Part shown: piece after piece, positions 27,101-39,659 of the stretch | Position numbering within the stretch: position 1 is the first letter of the stretch | Layout of the letters: every line of letters starts with the position of its first letter | DNA from: Rotaria sordida | Lineage: Eukaryota > Rotifera > Eurotatoria > Philodinida > Philodinidae | Length of the DNA stretch: 64,000 nt | Direction of reading: 5' to 3' | Assembly: GCA_905250125.1 (NCBI GenBank) | Contig: CAJNOL010000062.1 | Location: 1-64,000, forward strand | Program-made: the position numbers and the translations under genes | Notes under the pieces: model-generated | What the model was told of the DNA's origin: nothing | Databases searched by the model: none | What the model saw: only the letters and a program-made list of their open reading frames with translations

Positions 27101-28185
27101 TATATTGTGGGATGAGCCAGTTAAAAGTGATTTTATATGATGCATCTAGGGGAAAGAGGATGGGTGAGCACCCACGACACATGCTCTCACTTTCACTCAC
27201 CCACTCTTTTCTGAGCGGTACGATTCTCACGTGCAAAAGGGGAGTTTCATCTTTGTTTTCGAGTTTTTCAGAATAATTTTCGAGAAGATAAGCGATATAT
27301 TTGTCTCATAGAGTCTTCTGTGATTTGGTTTGATGGCGACATATTCTGTTCAGTTTCAACCGAGCCGGATCGAAACAAAATGCATAGTGTCGCTACCAAA
27401 CTCAATAGTGCAGGACTCGATCATCTAACATAGGGGAAACTGATTGTTCTAGATAGAATTGTAAAACTTTGCTAACATTTTCTGCTCATCAACCAATAAT
27501 TGATAGGCACCGACAAAAGTACCGAAACTCGGATGTTTTTGTTAAGTTGTTCTTTCATCTGACTTACAATAGTTGTATCGTTCGTGTAGGCTACATTTGT
27601 ATATCGATTTGTACGTGCTAATAAGAATCTAATATGGTTATCAAACAGTTCCGTGGCCTTTGTTAGTCTGTAGAATTGTGCTGAAAAGACTTCAAATTGA
27701 TCGTAACTACCCGGATAGGGTATTGTTGTTGCTGTTCCATTAGCCCAGGCTACATATTGGGCAAAGCCGCCTGACCAATGCCAGAAATTGTTCAAGCACA
27801 TGACAGCTCGCATCTGACGCTTACCCATTTCATACAGAAGAAAATCGAGACCATCGAGCACTTCATTATTGTATGTTCCAGGGGAAGGCTGCATGGATGG
27901 AACGATACGCCATGGTTCTGTATCGGGTCCTTCACTGCCTGCTTGCACACGCAAATTGTTCACACCGAGTGCATGTAAATGGTCGAGTTCACGCATTAGA
28001 CGTTCGCGGTTGCCCCCAGTACCAAGTGATCCCAAATTAGCACCATACCAAAAATTGGTGCCCACAAAGAGATAGTCACGATCGTCCAAAGACAAGCGAT
28101 TGTTTTTCACTTTAACAAACGACGATGATTCAACTACTATCACAAGGAGAGTCGAAAGAAGGAGATAGCATGTAATTGGTAACAT
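24126..28185 (-). CDS. GH5 mannan endo-1,4-beta-mannosidase, secreted, possible GPI tail
   Basis: Secreted glycoside hydrolase of family 5, most like the fungal/plant-type endo-beta-mannanases, cleaving internal beta-1,4 links of (galacto/gluco)mannans. Three exons (27568-28185, 24973-25301, 24126-24462) join exactly to 427 aa, the usual size. The ATG at 28185 opens a signal peptide; upstream in-frame codons are not ATG. Visible motifs: GTNFWYGANLG near the N-terminus, LNNFWHWSGG mid-protein, the acid/base Glu214 in WELANEPR immediately after the first splice junction, and the nucleophile in LEEFG (Glu310/311). The C-terminus is hydrophobic (about 20 residues after STS), possibly a GPI signal. 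Codons are richer in G/C at third positions than in neighbouring genes, and intron 1 is 2.3 kb. Animal mannanases are patchily distributed, so acquisition by horizontal transfer from fungi or bacteria is a reasonable inference. Confidence 0.88.
25368..25935. mobile_element. Palindromic element in GH5 intron 1
   Basis: AGGGATGGCAT near 25371 and ATGCCATCC-like sequence near 25915-25925 form the ends. The inner arms share complementary runs of TTATTTACT(A/C)GTAAATA. The element lies inside the 2.3-kb intron 25302-27567. Arms are more diverged than those of the 29169-30100 element. Confidence 0.5.
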
Positions 28186-31145
28186 TTCACACAAAATTGT
28201 GAATCACGATGAATATACAAGACTACGTGCTTCATAAAAAGAAGCCTGAAGGTGTGTCAATATTTGTAATGAGATATAAGACAATAAAATATTGCAAATA
28301 AAAGATGCACACCATCAAAAAAGTGGATTCTTATCGTATCTTTTACGACGGTACAATAAATTTGACTTTATTACAGCCAATGGGATTTATTTGGATATGC
28401 TTTGTACGATTATTCAAACACATATATGTTAGAAATTTTATAAAGAAATAGACTACAAATCCATTGCCATAGTAATTAATATAGAGCCTTCAATACATTA
28501 GAAGACCTCTTTCCTGGTGCAAAATAAAGCAGAAGACATTTTTGAAAAGTACTTTCTAAGAATCGATTTTTGAAAAAAATAATTTCCTCAGTTTATTGAT
28601 TGTTTTTAGTATTTATATCCACAATAATATTTACGTGCAGTATGGACAATATTTTGCTTCCGTCGTCACAGCGACATATTATTTTTGAGTTAGAAAAGTC
28701 TTGCAAAATAGCTAACAGAAAAGAACAGTCTATTGAAAAATGCTGGTCTTTATTGAAAACATACTGTGGAGTGACGTCAGTGCTCTTATGCAGCATAATC
28801 TAAGAAAAAGTTCTTTAGGTCTATATACAAAAAATACTTCTTCCATGGTCATAGGGCCTGATTGGCGCAGTGCACATTCTCACGGGTCACATATGAGGAG
28901 GTCTTTCTAAAATAGGTACGTATCCGGTAAAATCGCGTTGTGTATTAATTACAAGTAACGCTCGTCATTATGACTCGCTTGACCGTCGACTGAATTTGAT
29001 CTAATCATCTGTCATGTTTTGCTGGGTTCTGTTTTGTTAACTATTGCTGAACACACATACAGGCTGACTCCAAAGTCGTTTTACCGAAAAAGAATTGAAT
29101 ATTTCCATTACGGCTCGAGCAAATGAGCTGATTTTTTTTATCAATGATAGAGATATGTTCAAGATTTATGGGTAGTCCAAAAAGTATTGGGACACCCTTA
29201 TGTCCTTTCATATTTCGTTATTTATGCGATAGGAACCAGAGATTTTTTACCAGTAGATAGTATCCACTTCCTACTACATTCCCTATAAAAATCAGCAAAT
29301 AAGCCTATGATTTCGAATGACGGGAACGTTTCTCATAAAAGTATCAGATTTTTCAATATTAATACTATAGTACAAGTAAGAGAGGACGATAATTTTTTTT
29401 AAAAGTACTTTGAAAATATACCGCTAGAATGTTCGTCAAAAGCTGTACAAAAGCGAATGTTTTAAAAGATTTTTACTGCTAAACTTAAAATCAAGAGAGG
29501 AATATTATATTTGAATACTAACATTATACGTAGTCCTTGAACAAATACACACTTTCTCCGGTTTTATTGTTTAAAGCAATACGTTCAAAGAATTATAATA
29601 AAATTCGATGACATAAAGATACATTGTTTATGAATATATCAGTTTGTAGAGAATTGTTTTCTTTATCATATTCTTTAGAAAATATGGCCTTGTATTAACT
29701 TTCCTTATGAAGGTGGTTGTGTATTCATTCAAGGACTACGTATAATGTTAGTATTCAAATATAATATTCCTCTCTTGATTTTAAGTTTAGCAGTAAAAAT
29801 CTTTTAAAACATTCGCTTTTGTACAGCTTTTGACGAACATTCTAGCGGTATATTTTGAAAGTACTTTTTAAAAAAATTATCGTCCTCTCTAACTTGTACT
29901 ATAGTATTAATATTGAAAAATCTGATACTTTTATGAGAAACGTTCCCGTCATTCGAAATCATAGGCTTATTTGCTGATTTTTATAGGGAATGTAGTAGGA
30001 AGTGGGTACTATCTACTGATAAAAAATCTCTGGTTCCTATCGCATAAATAACAAAATACGAAAGGACATAAGGATGTCCCAATACTTTTTGGACTACCCG
30101 TATATAGGAATCGAAAATTCCGTAAGCCGATCATGTCTTGGCGGTAAAGGTTCATGGAGACGAATCGTTTTAGATGTTTGCTAGACTTAGTGAGACCTGT
30201 CGGTGGGTGTCAGATGGGATAGTTACCTCGTGACAGGACAGCCTGTTCGGAAAATTCGAAACCAAGAGGTTTTTTCGGAAATATTGTTCATAGGCACCTT
30301 GGATAGCTATGATAATCCGCATTTTTTTGAAAACTGACTATGTCAAAAGACATTCGTTTTCATTCAAAACTTTTTGAACTATCTGATGACTAATATGTCT
30401 GCCTATAGAAAACACTCTAGATCAAAACTCTGTTTTATGGATTTTTTAGAAATGCTGTGCTCTCAGTAAAAATTTTACTATAAAGACCGTAACTCTTCAG
30501 TAGGATATGATCCTGAATCTTTTTAAATTTTTCTTAGACGCACAGGAACCTATTCATAACCATGATATGCAGTCGAATGGCGTTCGACAGTGAGATATGT
30601 TCCCTCGTACAACGACATTTTGAAGCCGAACGTTCAGAATTTTTCTCAAACGTTTTTTTAAGCATAGTAAAACGACTGTGATACTTTGACTTTCACCTGT
30701 ATTACACCGATGTACCTTCAAAACACTATCGGATATATTTCAGCTTAGACTAGTAGATTGTATTACTAATATTATTCTACCAAAATAAAATTTTCATTAG
30801 AACCTTTCGAGAATCTCTAATCTTTCGTAGCAATGTATTTTCAAGCATCATCGTGAAGACCGATGAACCATTGAAGAATCTACAGTGATAGTCGGATTTT
30901 TTTCATTATTCATAGGCTTTTCTGCTAAGAAAAGCTAACGATGCTGATACATCAATCATTACTGTTAGTTCTTCTTGTATTCACCGAATTCATCGTTACA
31001 TCTCTAATCTTTCGCGGTGGAATTTTGTTGACAGCATTTGATTGAAAAGAAACCGATGATTATCTATAATACTCTTTTTTTCATGTAACAAAAAGATAGA
31101 TTATTGATTCGATCTGTAGAGAGTATCATCATTCTTTTGCATTCA
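28186..31145. other. Divergent intergenic region between mannanase and anoctamin genes
   Basis: The GH5 gene (minus) and the anoctamin gene (plus) start at opposite ends, so both promoters should lie here. The only well-defined feature is the MITE at 29169-30100. From 30120 to 31100 there is more complex, less AT-biased sequence that may be decayed repeat material; no gene was supportable. Confidence 0.5.
29169..30100. mobile_element. Tc1/mariner-type MITE with 380-bp inverted repeats and TA duplication
   Basis: The arms 29169-29552 and 29718-30100 are near-identical inverted copies separated by about 165 bp. The terminus reads (T/C)GGGTAGTCCAAAAAGT on both sides and is flanked by TA at 29167-29168 and 30101-30102, the target duplication typical of Tc1/mariner elements. 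No transposase frame is present, so the element is non-autonomous. Only a few mismatches separate the arms, so it looks recent compared with other palindromic elements in the window. A second motif, TACGTAGTCCTTGAA, marks the inner ends of both arms. Confidence 0.9.
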
Positions 31146-34100
31146 ATGCAACAGAAGAAAAAAGGAAGTCTAATAATGTTGTCATTAATAAAAAAAAATA
31201 TGAAGTACCAGCTGATGCATTCAAGTACATATAAAACTAGACGTGCGTTATTCTATCATGCAATAAATTATCGTATTCACCATACATTAGTCTGTAAAAC
31301 GATGTTCGATCCAATAGAATCAGACGTTATATATGGTCCACTTGATGAAAGTGAAGAAGCGGTAGCTGCTGCTAATGAATTAGCAGAAAAAAATGATGAT
31401 CCGGATATGCAAGTAATAATAATGAATTCTAATTTTTTTCTATGAATAAAAGAAAGAATATATATATATATATTTAGATGTCCGAACCGGTTCAAGTACA
31501 ATTACTGGATGATTGTTATAATTGTTTTAATGATGGTAAAACAAAGATTGGTAAAGAATTTTTTTTAATTATTGTTTTATTTAAGTTAAAATTATTTATT
31601 TAAGATTATATTCTTGTCTATGAAGATAAACGTACAACAACTATTGATGAATTAATGATTTCATTACCATCAACAGTGAATAATGATGAAAATGAAAAAT
31701 TGGCTATTGCATTACAAAAACAAAAAGATAGACATCGTTTATTTAAAAGAAGATTTCTTAGTAATTTATCTAAAATAGGTCTTTTAATGGAAACTGTACG
31801 CTTTATAATTGATATTAATTTTGAAAGCTAAACTTATTATTATATTTTTTTTTCAAAGGATGTTCGTGAAAGTGATCGAAGTTTTGTTTATTTTATTAAA
31901 ATTCACATACCATGGTCGTTATTACTTAAATATGCTGAAGATTTGAATTTTCGTGTACCAATACGAGTAATTTGAATAGAAAAATAATATTTTATTTTAC
32001 TTTTTCTTTTCATTTTATTTTATTTAGGCAGTTAATAATTATAATTCTACAATAACATTTGTTGATCGTTTACTTCGTCTTTTACATCTTTCACATAATC
32101 CATTTTTATCTGAAGCACCTAAACGTTATTATGATTTATTTACATCTATATTTGAAATATCAAAACAAGATCGTTTTATGGGTGATAATCATTTTCCTGT
32201 TCATTTTACAAATACACAACGAAGTTTTGCTGTACATGAAATTTTAGAAACAACACCATTTGGTCGAACAGAAAAAGGTGAAATTGGTATTGATCGTTTA
32301 ATACGTGAAAGAGTTTTTCAAGCTGCTTATCCATTACATGAAGGAGATTATAGATTTGATGCAACAGAACAACAAACACCATTGAATGAAAATAATCCAA
32401 GAAGAATATTATATGATACATGGGCGCGTTATAGACTTTTTTATAAATATCAACCATTAGATTTAATTCGAGATTATTTTGGAGAAAAAGTTAGTCTTTA
32501 TTTTGCTTGGCTTGGTAAGATTGAACGTTTATTTATTTTTTAAATCAAGAAATTTATTAGGACTTTATACAACTTGGCTTTTGCCAGCGTCATTAGTGGG
32601 TGTATTTGTCTTTTGTTTTGGTTTTATTTATTTATCTAATAATATACCTGCTCAAGATGTTTGCACGATTGGACAGAATATTACAATGTGTCCAATTTGT
32701 GATGCGGTAAACAATATTAAAGATAGTTTCCTAGGAAATATGAATGAGATGAATATATTCAGTAGTGTATGTTAAATAAATGATGGATATCTATTGAAAT
32801 TAATTGAAATTAGAAAAGTGTTTTTTTTTTATTAAATCTACTGATTTTCCTGTGAAATAGTTTTCAGGTCGATGTCATATCGAATCAACAGTACATAAAG
32901 ATAAAAAGTTAATTAATATTGATTAGTTTTATCGTAAGATTTTTGTAACAGTGAAGATGTCAGATAATGACCTCTTCCAAGAATATGTGATCTCTCAAGA
33001 GCTGTTATGAGTTGATAAGACAAACTATAATAATTAGACTCTATATTAAAACTCGAAATATCATTGTACGATTGCTGACACGAAGTACTTACATTTTAAC
33101 GTCAAACATTCAAATCTATTCGTACCAGTTAAAACTTTCGTCGCTCTAGAGATCGTCTATTTAGACAAACATTATTATTGATTTAAATGTATGTTTTATA
33201 AAATAATAATTTAAATTCATTGTAAGTTATATATGATATATCTATATGGATGACAATAATCGAAAAATATACATTCATGAATCATTCTTTCTCAGATAAA
33301 AGTACTTGAGAAGGTTCCGGTAGGCAGACAAACAGAAATCAATGAACCTTCCATATGGTATTCCGCAGCGGAGTGTTTTGAGTTTTTTTTTCCTGTAACT
33401 TCCGACGAATTTCTTATTCTTTCCACTGGCAAACAACTGAAAGCCACCGGAAAAATCCGAAGACTTTCCGTTCTGATATACTGTGTCTGAGTTTTATCGA
33501 CTTTTGGAATTTTCTTATCAATTTAAATCATCTTTCAATACCTTTCCAATCAGTTCCAGTCAAAGGCATTTGTTTTTTGAAATTCCGAAATATCAACTTA
33601 AATTCACTGAATAATAAACAACCGCTAAAACAAATATAAAATCTCAATCGATATTGGAAAGTATTATTTTTAAGATTACCTAATGAGAAACAGAACAATA
33701 CTAAAAAATTTTGTTTACTACAGTCAAATCTTTTTTTGCAAAATTTATCTATTCCTCTCACATATGTTTTTCATCCACAAGTAACATTAAAATATACAAA
33801 TATTGTAAACTTCATTTTAGTGTCCCTATTGGCAACTTTCGGATATATGTTCATATGCACGTCTTGGTGTATTTGTCGATCATCCAGGAACTGTTTTTTA
33901 TGCAATATTTATGTCTTTTTGGGGTAAAAGAAAGAATACCAAAATTGATTACTGGAATTTGTTTTTTTGAAATCATCTAGCGGTTACTTTTCTCAAACGT
34001 TGGAAGCAGAAAAATACTGCAATAACACATCGATGGGATTTAATGGAATTTGAAGAAGAAGAAGTAATGTTTTCTTGTTTTAAAAAAAGATTAAATTTTG

Positions 34101-37100
34101 TTTTTGTTTTGATTTAATAAGAATCGACCTCGACCCGAATTTGTAATACGCGCATCAACAGTTGAAAAAAATCCTGTTACAGGAATTCTTGAACCTTATT
34201 TTCCAGCAGCAACGCGTCGATATCGTATTTTATCTGGTATTATAATTCTTAGTGTCATGGTAAACAAACATCATTACTTTTGTTTTTTCTTAATATGATT
34301 ATTGGTTTTGATTAATTTAAGATTTGTATGGTTATTATATTTATCGTAGCAATAATTATCTACCGAATAATTATTAGTATTCCATTATTTCGAAGTCAAG
34401 ATTTACGGTAGAAATGAAAAATAATTAAATAAAGGGCCTTGTCAGATAAGATGAGCCTCTTTCATTTGAAAAAGTTGCCTACATATTGTTTTGTAGAGCA
34501 ATTCATGACGTATTGAATGATATATAGGAAATTGCTTTTTCATCAAGTTTTAATGATTTGAGAAGCCATATACTAGTTAAGGGGTATTATCAATTATTAG
34601 GATTGAATATGACTCTAAACCAACCTATATCAATTTTTTAAAGTTATCTTAATAGAGTTTTGTCTGACGTTCAATCGTGTATATCGAATAATTCTTACAT
34701 TAGCTTTCTTCATACCCAAAACTTTAACAGTTTTACTAGCTTCTATAATTTTTGGCTTTTATGATGTTTTAAATTGTTCGATATTCCTCCTGAGGGTAAA
34801 AGTGATCAACCGTTCAACTTTCTTAGAAATTGTGTGCCATCAAGCTCTAGAAGTATATCAATTAATTGTCCTCTGAGTTGGTGTGCGTTATAGTCAAATT
34901 AATCAATCAATACCTAAACAAGGTCAATTTTTTAATTTCTAAGGATAGACAAGTATAAGAGTTTTGCGATAAATACTTTTTGAATAAAAAATTTTCGCTC
35001 TATTAATAATAATTCCGTCATGCCCTATACGAATCTTTCGAAAACTAGTTTAGGCTCTGACTGAGTCAAGTCCAACCGAGCCTGACCTGCTAGGTCTAGG
35101 CTCGAGCTCGGTAGAAGCCTAATCATGAGTTTGCTCTACAAAACGATACAGGTAGCTTTTCAAATGAAAGGTGATCATCTTGTCCGACAGAATCCTTTTT
35201 GATTTAAAATTATTGTGTATTTTTTTGTGTTTTAGACAATATGCACTTAGTGTTGCATCGATTAGTGGAGCTGTGATTAATTTAATTATTATTATGGTAT
35301 TAGGTCGATTATATGAAATTATTGCTTATAAATTAACACAATGGGGTTTGTTGATTTAACGATAAAAATGAATTCGATTTTCAAAGTTTTGTTGTTTCTA
35401 GAAATGCATCGTACACAAACTGATTTTGATAATAATTTTACAATAAAAGTTTTTATTTTTCAATTTATTAATATTTATTCATCTATTTTTTATATAGCTT
35501 TCGTTAAAGGAAAGTAAGTATTGAATCTTTTGTGTGGAAATATAAAAATAAAAATATTATTTAGAGCTGTTGGTTATCCTGGACATTATGTGACAATATT
35601 AGGTTTACGACAAGAAGAAGTAAGAATTGATATTATCTTAAATGAGAAATAATTTATCTGTCATGATTTCTTTCCTATCCGTTTTATTATCGAAATATTT
35701 TAATTAAAAGTATCTTGAAATATGTAACTATTTTACTCTAGAAATTTGTGTAATAAAGAAAGAAATTTGAAAACAATTTATTTGATTGAATTTACATGGC
35801 TCCATTCAAAACTCATCAGTTTAATTCAATGCTTGTGCGCTAATATTTTTATCATAATTAGAATTCAATGAAACTACGAAAAACCTAAAATGCTATGACA
35901 ATTTACTTTGATTTATTAAGAATAATATTATAGAATTTCGATGTGAAATTTCATTCACATACAGGTCATATGACCTTGATAGTAATATAAATGTCGCTGC
36001 CTAAACAAATGCTTCTTTCTTGAAATATTAAGTTTTCAAGAAAGAACCATTCATTTTGGCTGCAGCATCTATGATGCTATCAGGGTCATAAGATTTGCAC
36101 GGGAGAGAAATTTCACATCAAAATTCTGTAAGATAATTCTTTGGTAAACCTAGTAGAATAGTTATTTCTCGAGAAAAACGCCTATAAGTCTGTATCATTT
36201 TAGGATTTTTTCCATTTTTATTGGATTTCATTCTTGAGCAAAATAAATACTTTGAATTACTTGCGACGATTTCCTTATTAGATAAATTATTTTTTCGAAA
36301 ATCAAACAACCAAAGAGAAATGATCGCATTGTTTACAATGCGACATCGTTAAATTTATGAATGAAAACATTCGATTAAAAACACACAACATTTTTTTCTT
36401 GTTTATAGTAAAAGTATATTTATTAGAATTTTACTGGCATATTTGTTTATTCTTAGTGTGGTCAAGGAGGTTGTCTGATGGAATTAGCAATACAATTAGC
36501 AATCATAATGATAGGTGATAATATGTTTTATTTAATGATATGATAAATAGTTTTTCTAGGTAAACAAGCAATGTCAAATATTCAAGAAGTAATGTGGCCG
36601 TAAGTTCACTAATTTTTATATTGATTTATCTAACAAAAGAATATTGATAGGAAAATTCTTGTTTTATATCAACGTTGGCAAGTATCAATACCAAAAACAA
36701 AATGTACAACTCAATGGGAAGATGATTTTAAATATAGTGAATTCGGTGGTTTATTTCAAGAATATCTTGAAATGGGTAAAAGAAATAATTATTTAATTTT
36801 GTAAATTTTTATTCTTTCGAAATTTAGTTTTACAATTTGGTTTTATAACAATATTTGTTGCTGCTTTTCCACTTGCTCCATTATTTGCATTATTTAATAA
36901 TTGGATCGAAATTCGACTTGATGCAAAAAAACTTGTTTGTGAAACAAGGTTCGTTGTTTTATTTTTTAGTTAATCATTTCATAATTATGAACAAAAAATT
37001 TTCATTTATAAATAGACGTCCAATTGCTTTTCGTTCATCAACAATTGGTATATGGTTTAATATTCTTCAAATTCTTGCTTATTTAGCTATTGTAGCTAAT

Positions 37101-37782
37101 GTAATAACAATTCAGAAAGGATTTATTTTCTGGAAAAAAAAATTAATTTGTTATTTCCTCTAGGCTTTTATAATTGCGTTTACTTCAGAATTTTTACCGA
37201 AAATTCTTTATCAATATACAATCAATTGGGAATTAATTGGTTACACAAAGTTTACATTAGCTCAAGCACCGATGAATACTACATCAATAGAATGCATGTA
37301 TGTAGTAGTTTTAAGTGTTCATTAAACAATTCATTTGTTATTAGGTATCGTGATTTTCGAGATCCAAATGGTATTCTAACAGTATTTTTTTGGAAATTAC
37401 TTGCTCTTCGATTATTTTTTGTAATTTTATTTGAAGTAAATATTCTTTTTTTTTTTTTGGATATTACTTATTGTATATTATTAAATAGCATATTGTTTTT
37501 GTTTTATGCCGTTTAACGGATGCTATTATTGATGATATACCTGAATCACTTTCAATAAAAATTCGACGAGAAAAATATTTAGCTAAACGTGCTTTACAAA
37601 ATTCAAGTAACTTTAATCAAGTATGATTTTTTTATAGTTTATTTATTTTTTGTTTTTTGAAAAAATTTATCTGAATTAAATAGATCTTCGAGGATCCAGA
37701 AGAAGAAAATACATCACGATCAAAATTGACTCGATTTTTTCGAACTAGTAAAGCAAAAACAACAGCTACTACTGTCGAATGA
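31146..37782 (+). CDS. Anoctamin (TMEM16) calcium-activated channel/scramblase
   Basis: Multi-pass membrane protein of the anoctamin family, acting as a Ca2+-activated anion channel and/or phospholipid scramblase; which one cannot be told from sequence. Twenty-two exons (first 31146-31412, last 37684-37782) join to 947 aa, in the family range. The N-terminal cytosolic dimerisation domain begins at [10 protein letters not shown]. Transmembrane landmarks follow in order: [61 protein letters not shown], and [22 protein letters not shown]. Likely Ca2+-site acidic residues are the Glu in [12 protein letters not shown] (TM7) and the Glu/Asp in [11 protein letters not shown] (TM8). The start is uncertain: ATG 31146 is upstream-most in frame, but ATG 31302 (MFDPIESD) would also work. 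Introns are mostly 46-70 bp; introns 6, 10 and 13 are 0.8-1.1 kb, and the latter two hold palindromic elements. Confidence 0.93.
34434..35205. mobile_element. Inverted-repeat element filling anoctamin intron 10
   Basis: About 75 bp at each end are inverted copies. GTCAGATAAGATGA, CTTTCATTTGAAAA and TTTTGTAGAGCAA at the left recur in reverse complement near 35130-35195. The element accounts for almost the whole 828-bp intron 34408-35235. A GAG/GGCTC-rich segment (35045-35115) inside resembles repeats near 22000 and 45700. Confidence 0.8.
35934..36131. mobile_element. Short palindromic element in anoctamin intron 13
   Basis: A nearly continuous palindrome: AGAATTTCGATGTGAAATTTC at the left end is matched by GAAATTTCACATCAAAATTCT at the right. 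The centre is a tight hairpin, TTTCTTGAAATATTAAG followed by TTTTCAAGAAAG. It sits in the 837-bp intron 35620-36456. Confidence 0.85.
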
Positions 37783-38097
37783 TATGCGATGAATAGGATT
37801 AAATTATGTATACAAATTGACATTAACAGTTTTCTTTTTTTTTTTCTTTTTCATTATAAGTCTTTATATTTCAGCTATAAAAAAATATATCTAACTTGAA
37901 AATAATCATGCTATTGTGAAACTATCAAATGCGGTTTCTTTTACTTTTTCCTATTTATAATAGAAACCACTAACATTGATGGTTCATTAAATTATCATTA
38001 GAACTAAAAAGAAAAAGAGAAAAAAAAAGGTACCTTCAAATCTATATTAGGCATATTCTTTTCGATAGTTTCATATTATTCTTTAATCGAACTAGCA
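37783..38097. other. Short spacer between anoctamin and intermediate filament genes
   Basis: 315 bp separate two genes on the same strand. It must hold the anoctamin 3' end and either a compact promoter or a trans-splice acceptor for the next gene. An AG (...CGAACTAG) lies two bases before the ATG at 38098, preceded by U-rich sequence. Confidence 0.5.
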
Positions 38098-39659
38098 ATG
38101 GAGAAACGTGTATTGAAATTTGAATTTGATGTTGGTACAACAGGTCGTTCGGCAACAGGTACTCCTGATGGTGTTGGTAAATCAATGGAACTTGTTCAAC
38201 GTGAACGTGATCGTGATATAAAAGAAAAAGAAGAATTACGTTATTTAAATGATCGTTTTGCACATTTTCTTGCTAATATTGAACAATTAAAACGAATTAA
38301 TGAACAATTACAAGCACAATTAAAAGATGAATTTTCTAAATGGGGAATTTTACCACGTGATGAAAATGAATTACGACAAATAATAAATCAAATTAATAAT
38401 CGTGCTGCTAAACGTGCTAATGATGAAGTATCTTCACGTGCTGCTGAACAAGAATCTGCAATAATTAATCGTGCAGCTACTTTATATAGTAATATTCAAG
38501 AAATGTATAAACGTAAACAAGAAAATTTACGTAATCTTATTGATAAATTACAAGAAGAATTTAATCGTATTAATCAACGTCAACGTCTAAGTGATGAAGA
38601 AGTTTCAACAACACGTGATGATGTAATAAATGAAGTAAAAAAATTTCGTGAACGTTTACAAGATTGGCTTCGTATTGTTGTTGATAAACAAACATTATTA
38701 GATGATATACAATCATTACGTGAACGTATTAATTTAATAAATGCATTAAATGATGAAGAAATTAATGAATGGAAACGTTTATTAGATCAATCAAAAGATG
38801 ATTCAATATCATTTTATAAAGAAGAATTAACAAATGCTATACGAGATATTAAACGTGATTATTCTAAACAAGCAAAAAAATTTCAAGATGAACTTGAATA
38901 TCAAATTGAAGGACAATTACGTATGGTTGAAAATCAACTTAAACAACAACCATCTGGTTTAATTGATGGTTCAATGCAAGAATCTGAAAGAAATCGTATG
39001 CAAATTGAAGAAACTAAATTGCGTACAAGCATGGAAGTATGTAATACGAAAAAAAACATAACAGTTCTTATATTTATTTTTATTATTTCTAGGACTATGA
39101 TAAAGAACAAATTCGTTTAAATGAATTAACAAAATTATTATCCGATAAACGTCGTTTATTACGTGATGAAGAAGCAAAATTACACGAAATTGAAAGAAAA
39201 ATTCGTGATAAACAATTTCATGAAAAATCACTTGTTGAAAAACTTAAATATGAATATGATGATTTACGTGGACGTTTTGAACAAATGGCATTTGAATTAA
39301 GATTTAGTATTGAAGATGAACTTAGAATTTATTCTCGATTACTTGATGAACTTATGAAAAAATCAACAATTAATCCAACATCAACTGTTACAACTCAACA
39401 TGGTGGAGCAACAACTTTTACAACAACATCATCAACTATTCGATCAGGTGGAATTGAAGATCGTGATGTTCCTTCAACTTATCAACAACTGCGTACTATT
39501 AGTCCCAATGTTGGAATTGCTGGAAATATTAGTAGTACATTTCCAGATACAGGAACAACAAATTTAGATGGAAGTAAAAATTGGCTTCAATTGGGTGATA
39601 ATGATATGTATGATACGAGTTTAACAACTCGATCATCATCACTTTCACGTCTTGATTAA
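38098..39659 (+). CDS. Cytoplasmic-type intermediate filament protein
   Basis: Structural coiled-coil protein expected to form cytoplasmic intermediate filaments. Two exons (38098-39036, 39093-39659) give 501 aa. A short head is followed by an alpha-helical rod from about residue 40 to 420. Its start carries the coil 1A helix-initiation motif (LRYLNDRFAHFLANIEQLKRIN), and its end a recognisable but diverged helix-termination motif (ELRFSIEDELRIYSRLLDE). The tail is about 85 residues, rich in Ser/Thr/Gly. There is no lamin Ig-like tail domain, no obvious nuclear localisation signal and no C-terminal CaaX box, so this is not a canonical lamin. The single 56-bp intron is typical of the window. 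The gene is strongly A/T-ending in codon use, in contrast to the GH5 gene. Confidence 0.88.

Noticed and set aside
33300..33960. Palindrome in anoctamin intron 6
   Set aside because: Some repeated words (for example TTTGTTTTTTTGAAAT near 33560 and 33960) are visible, but they are in direct orientation and I could not establish inverted arms, so no element was called.
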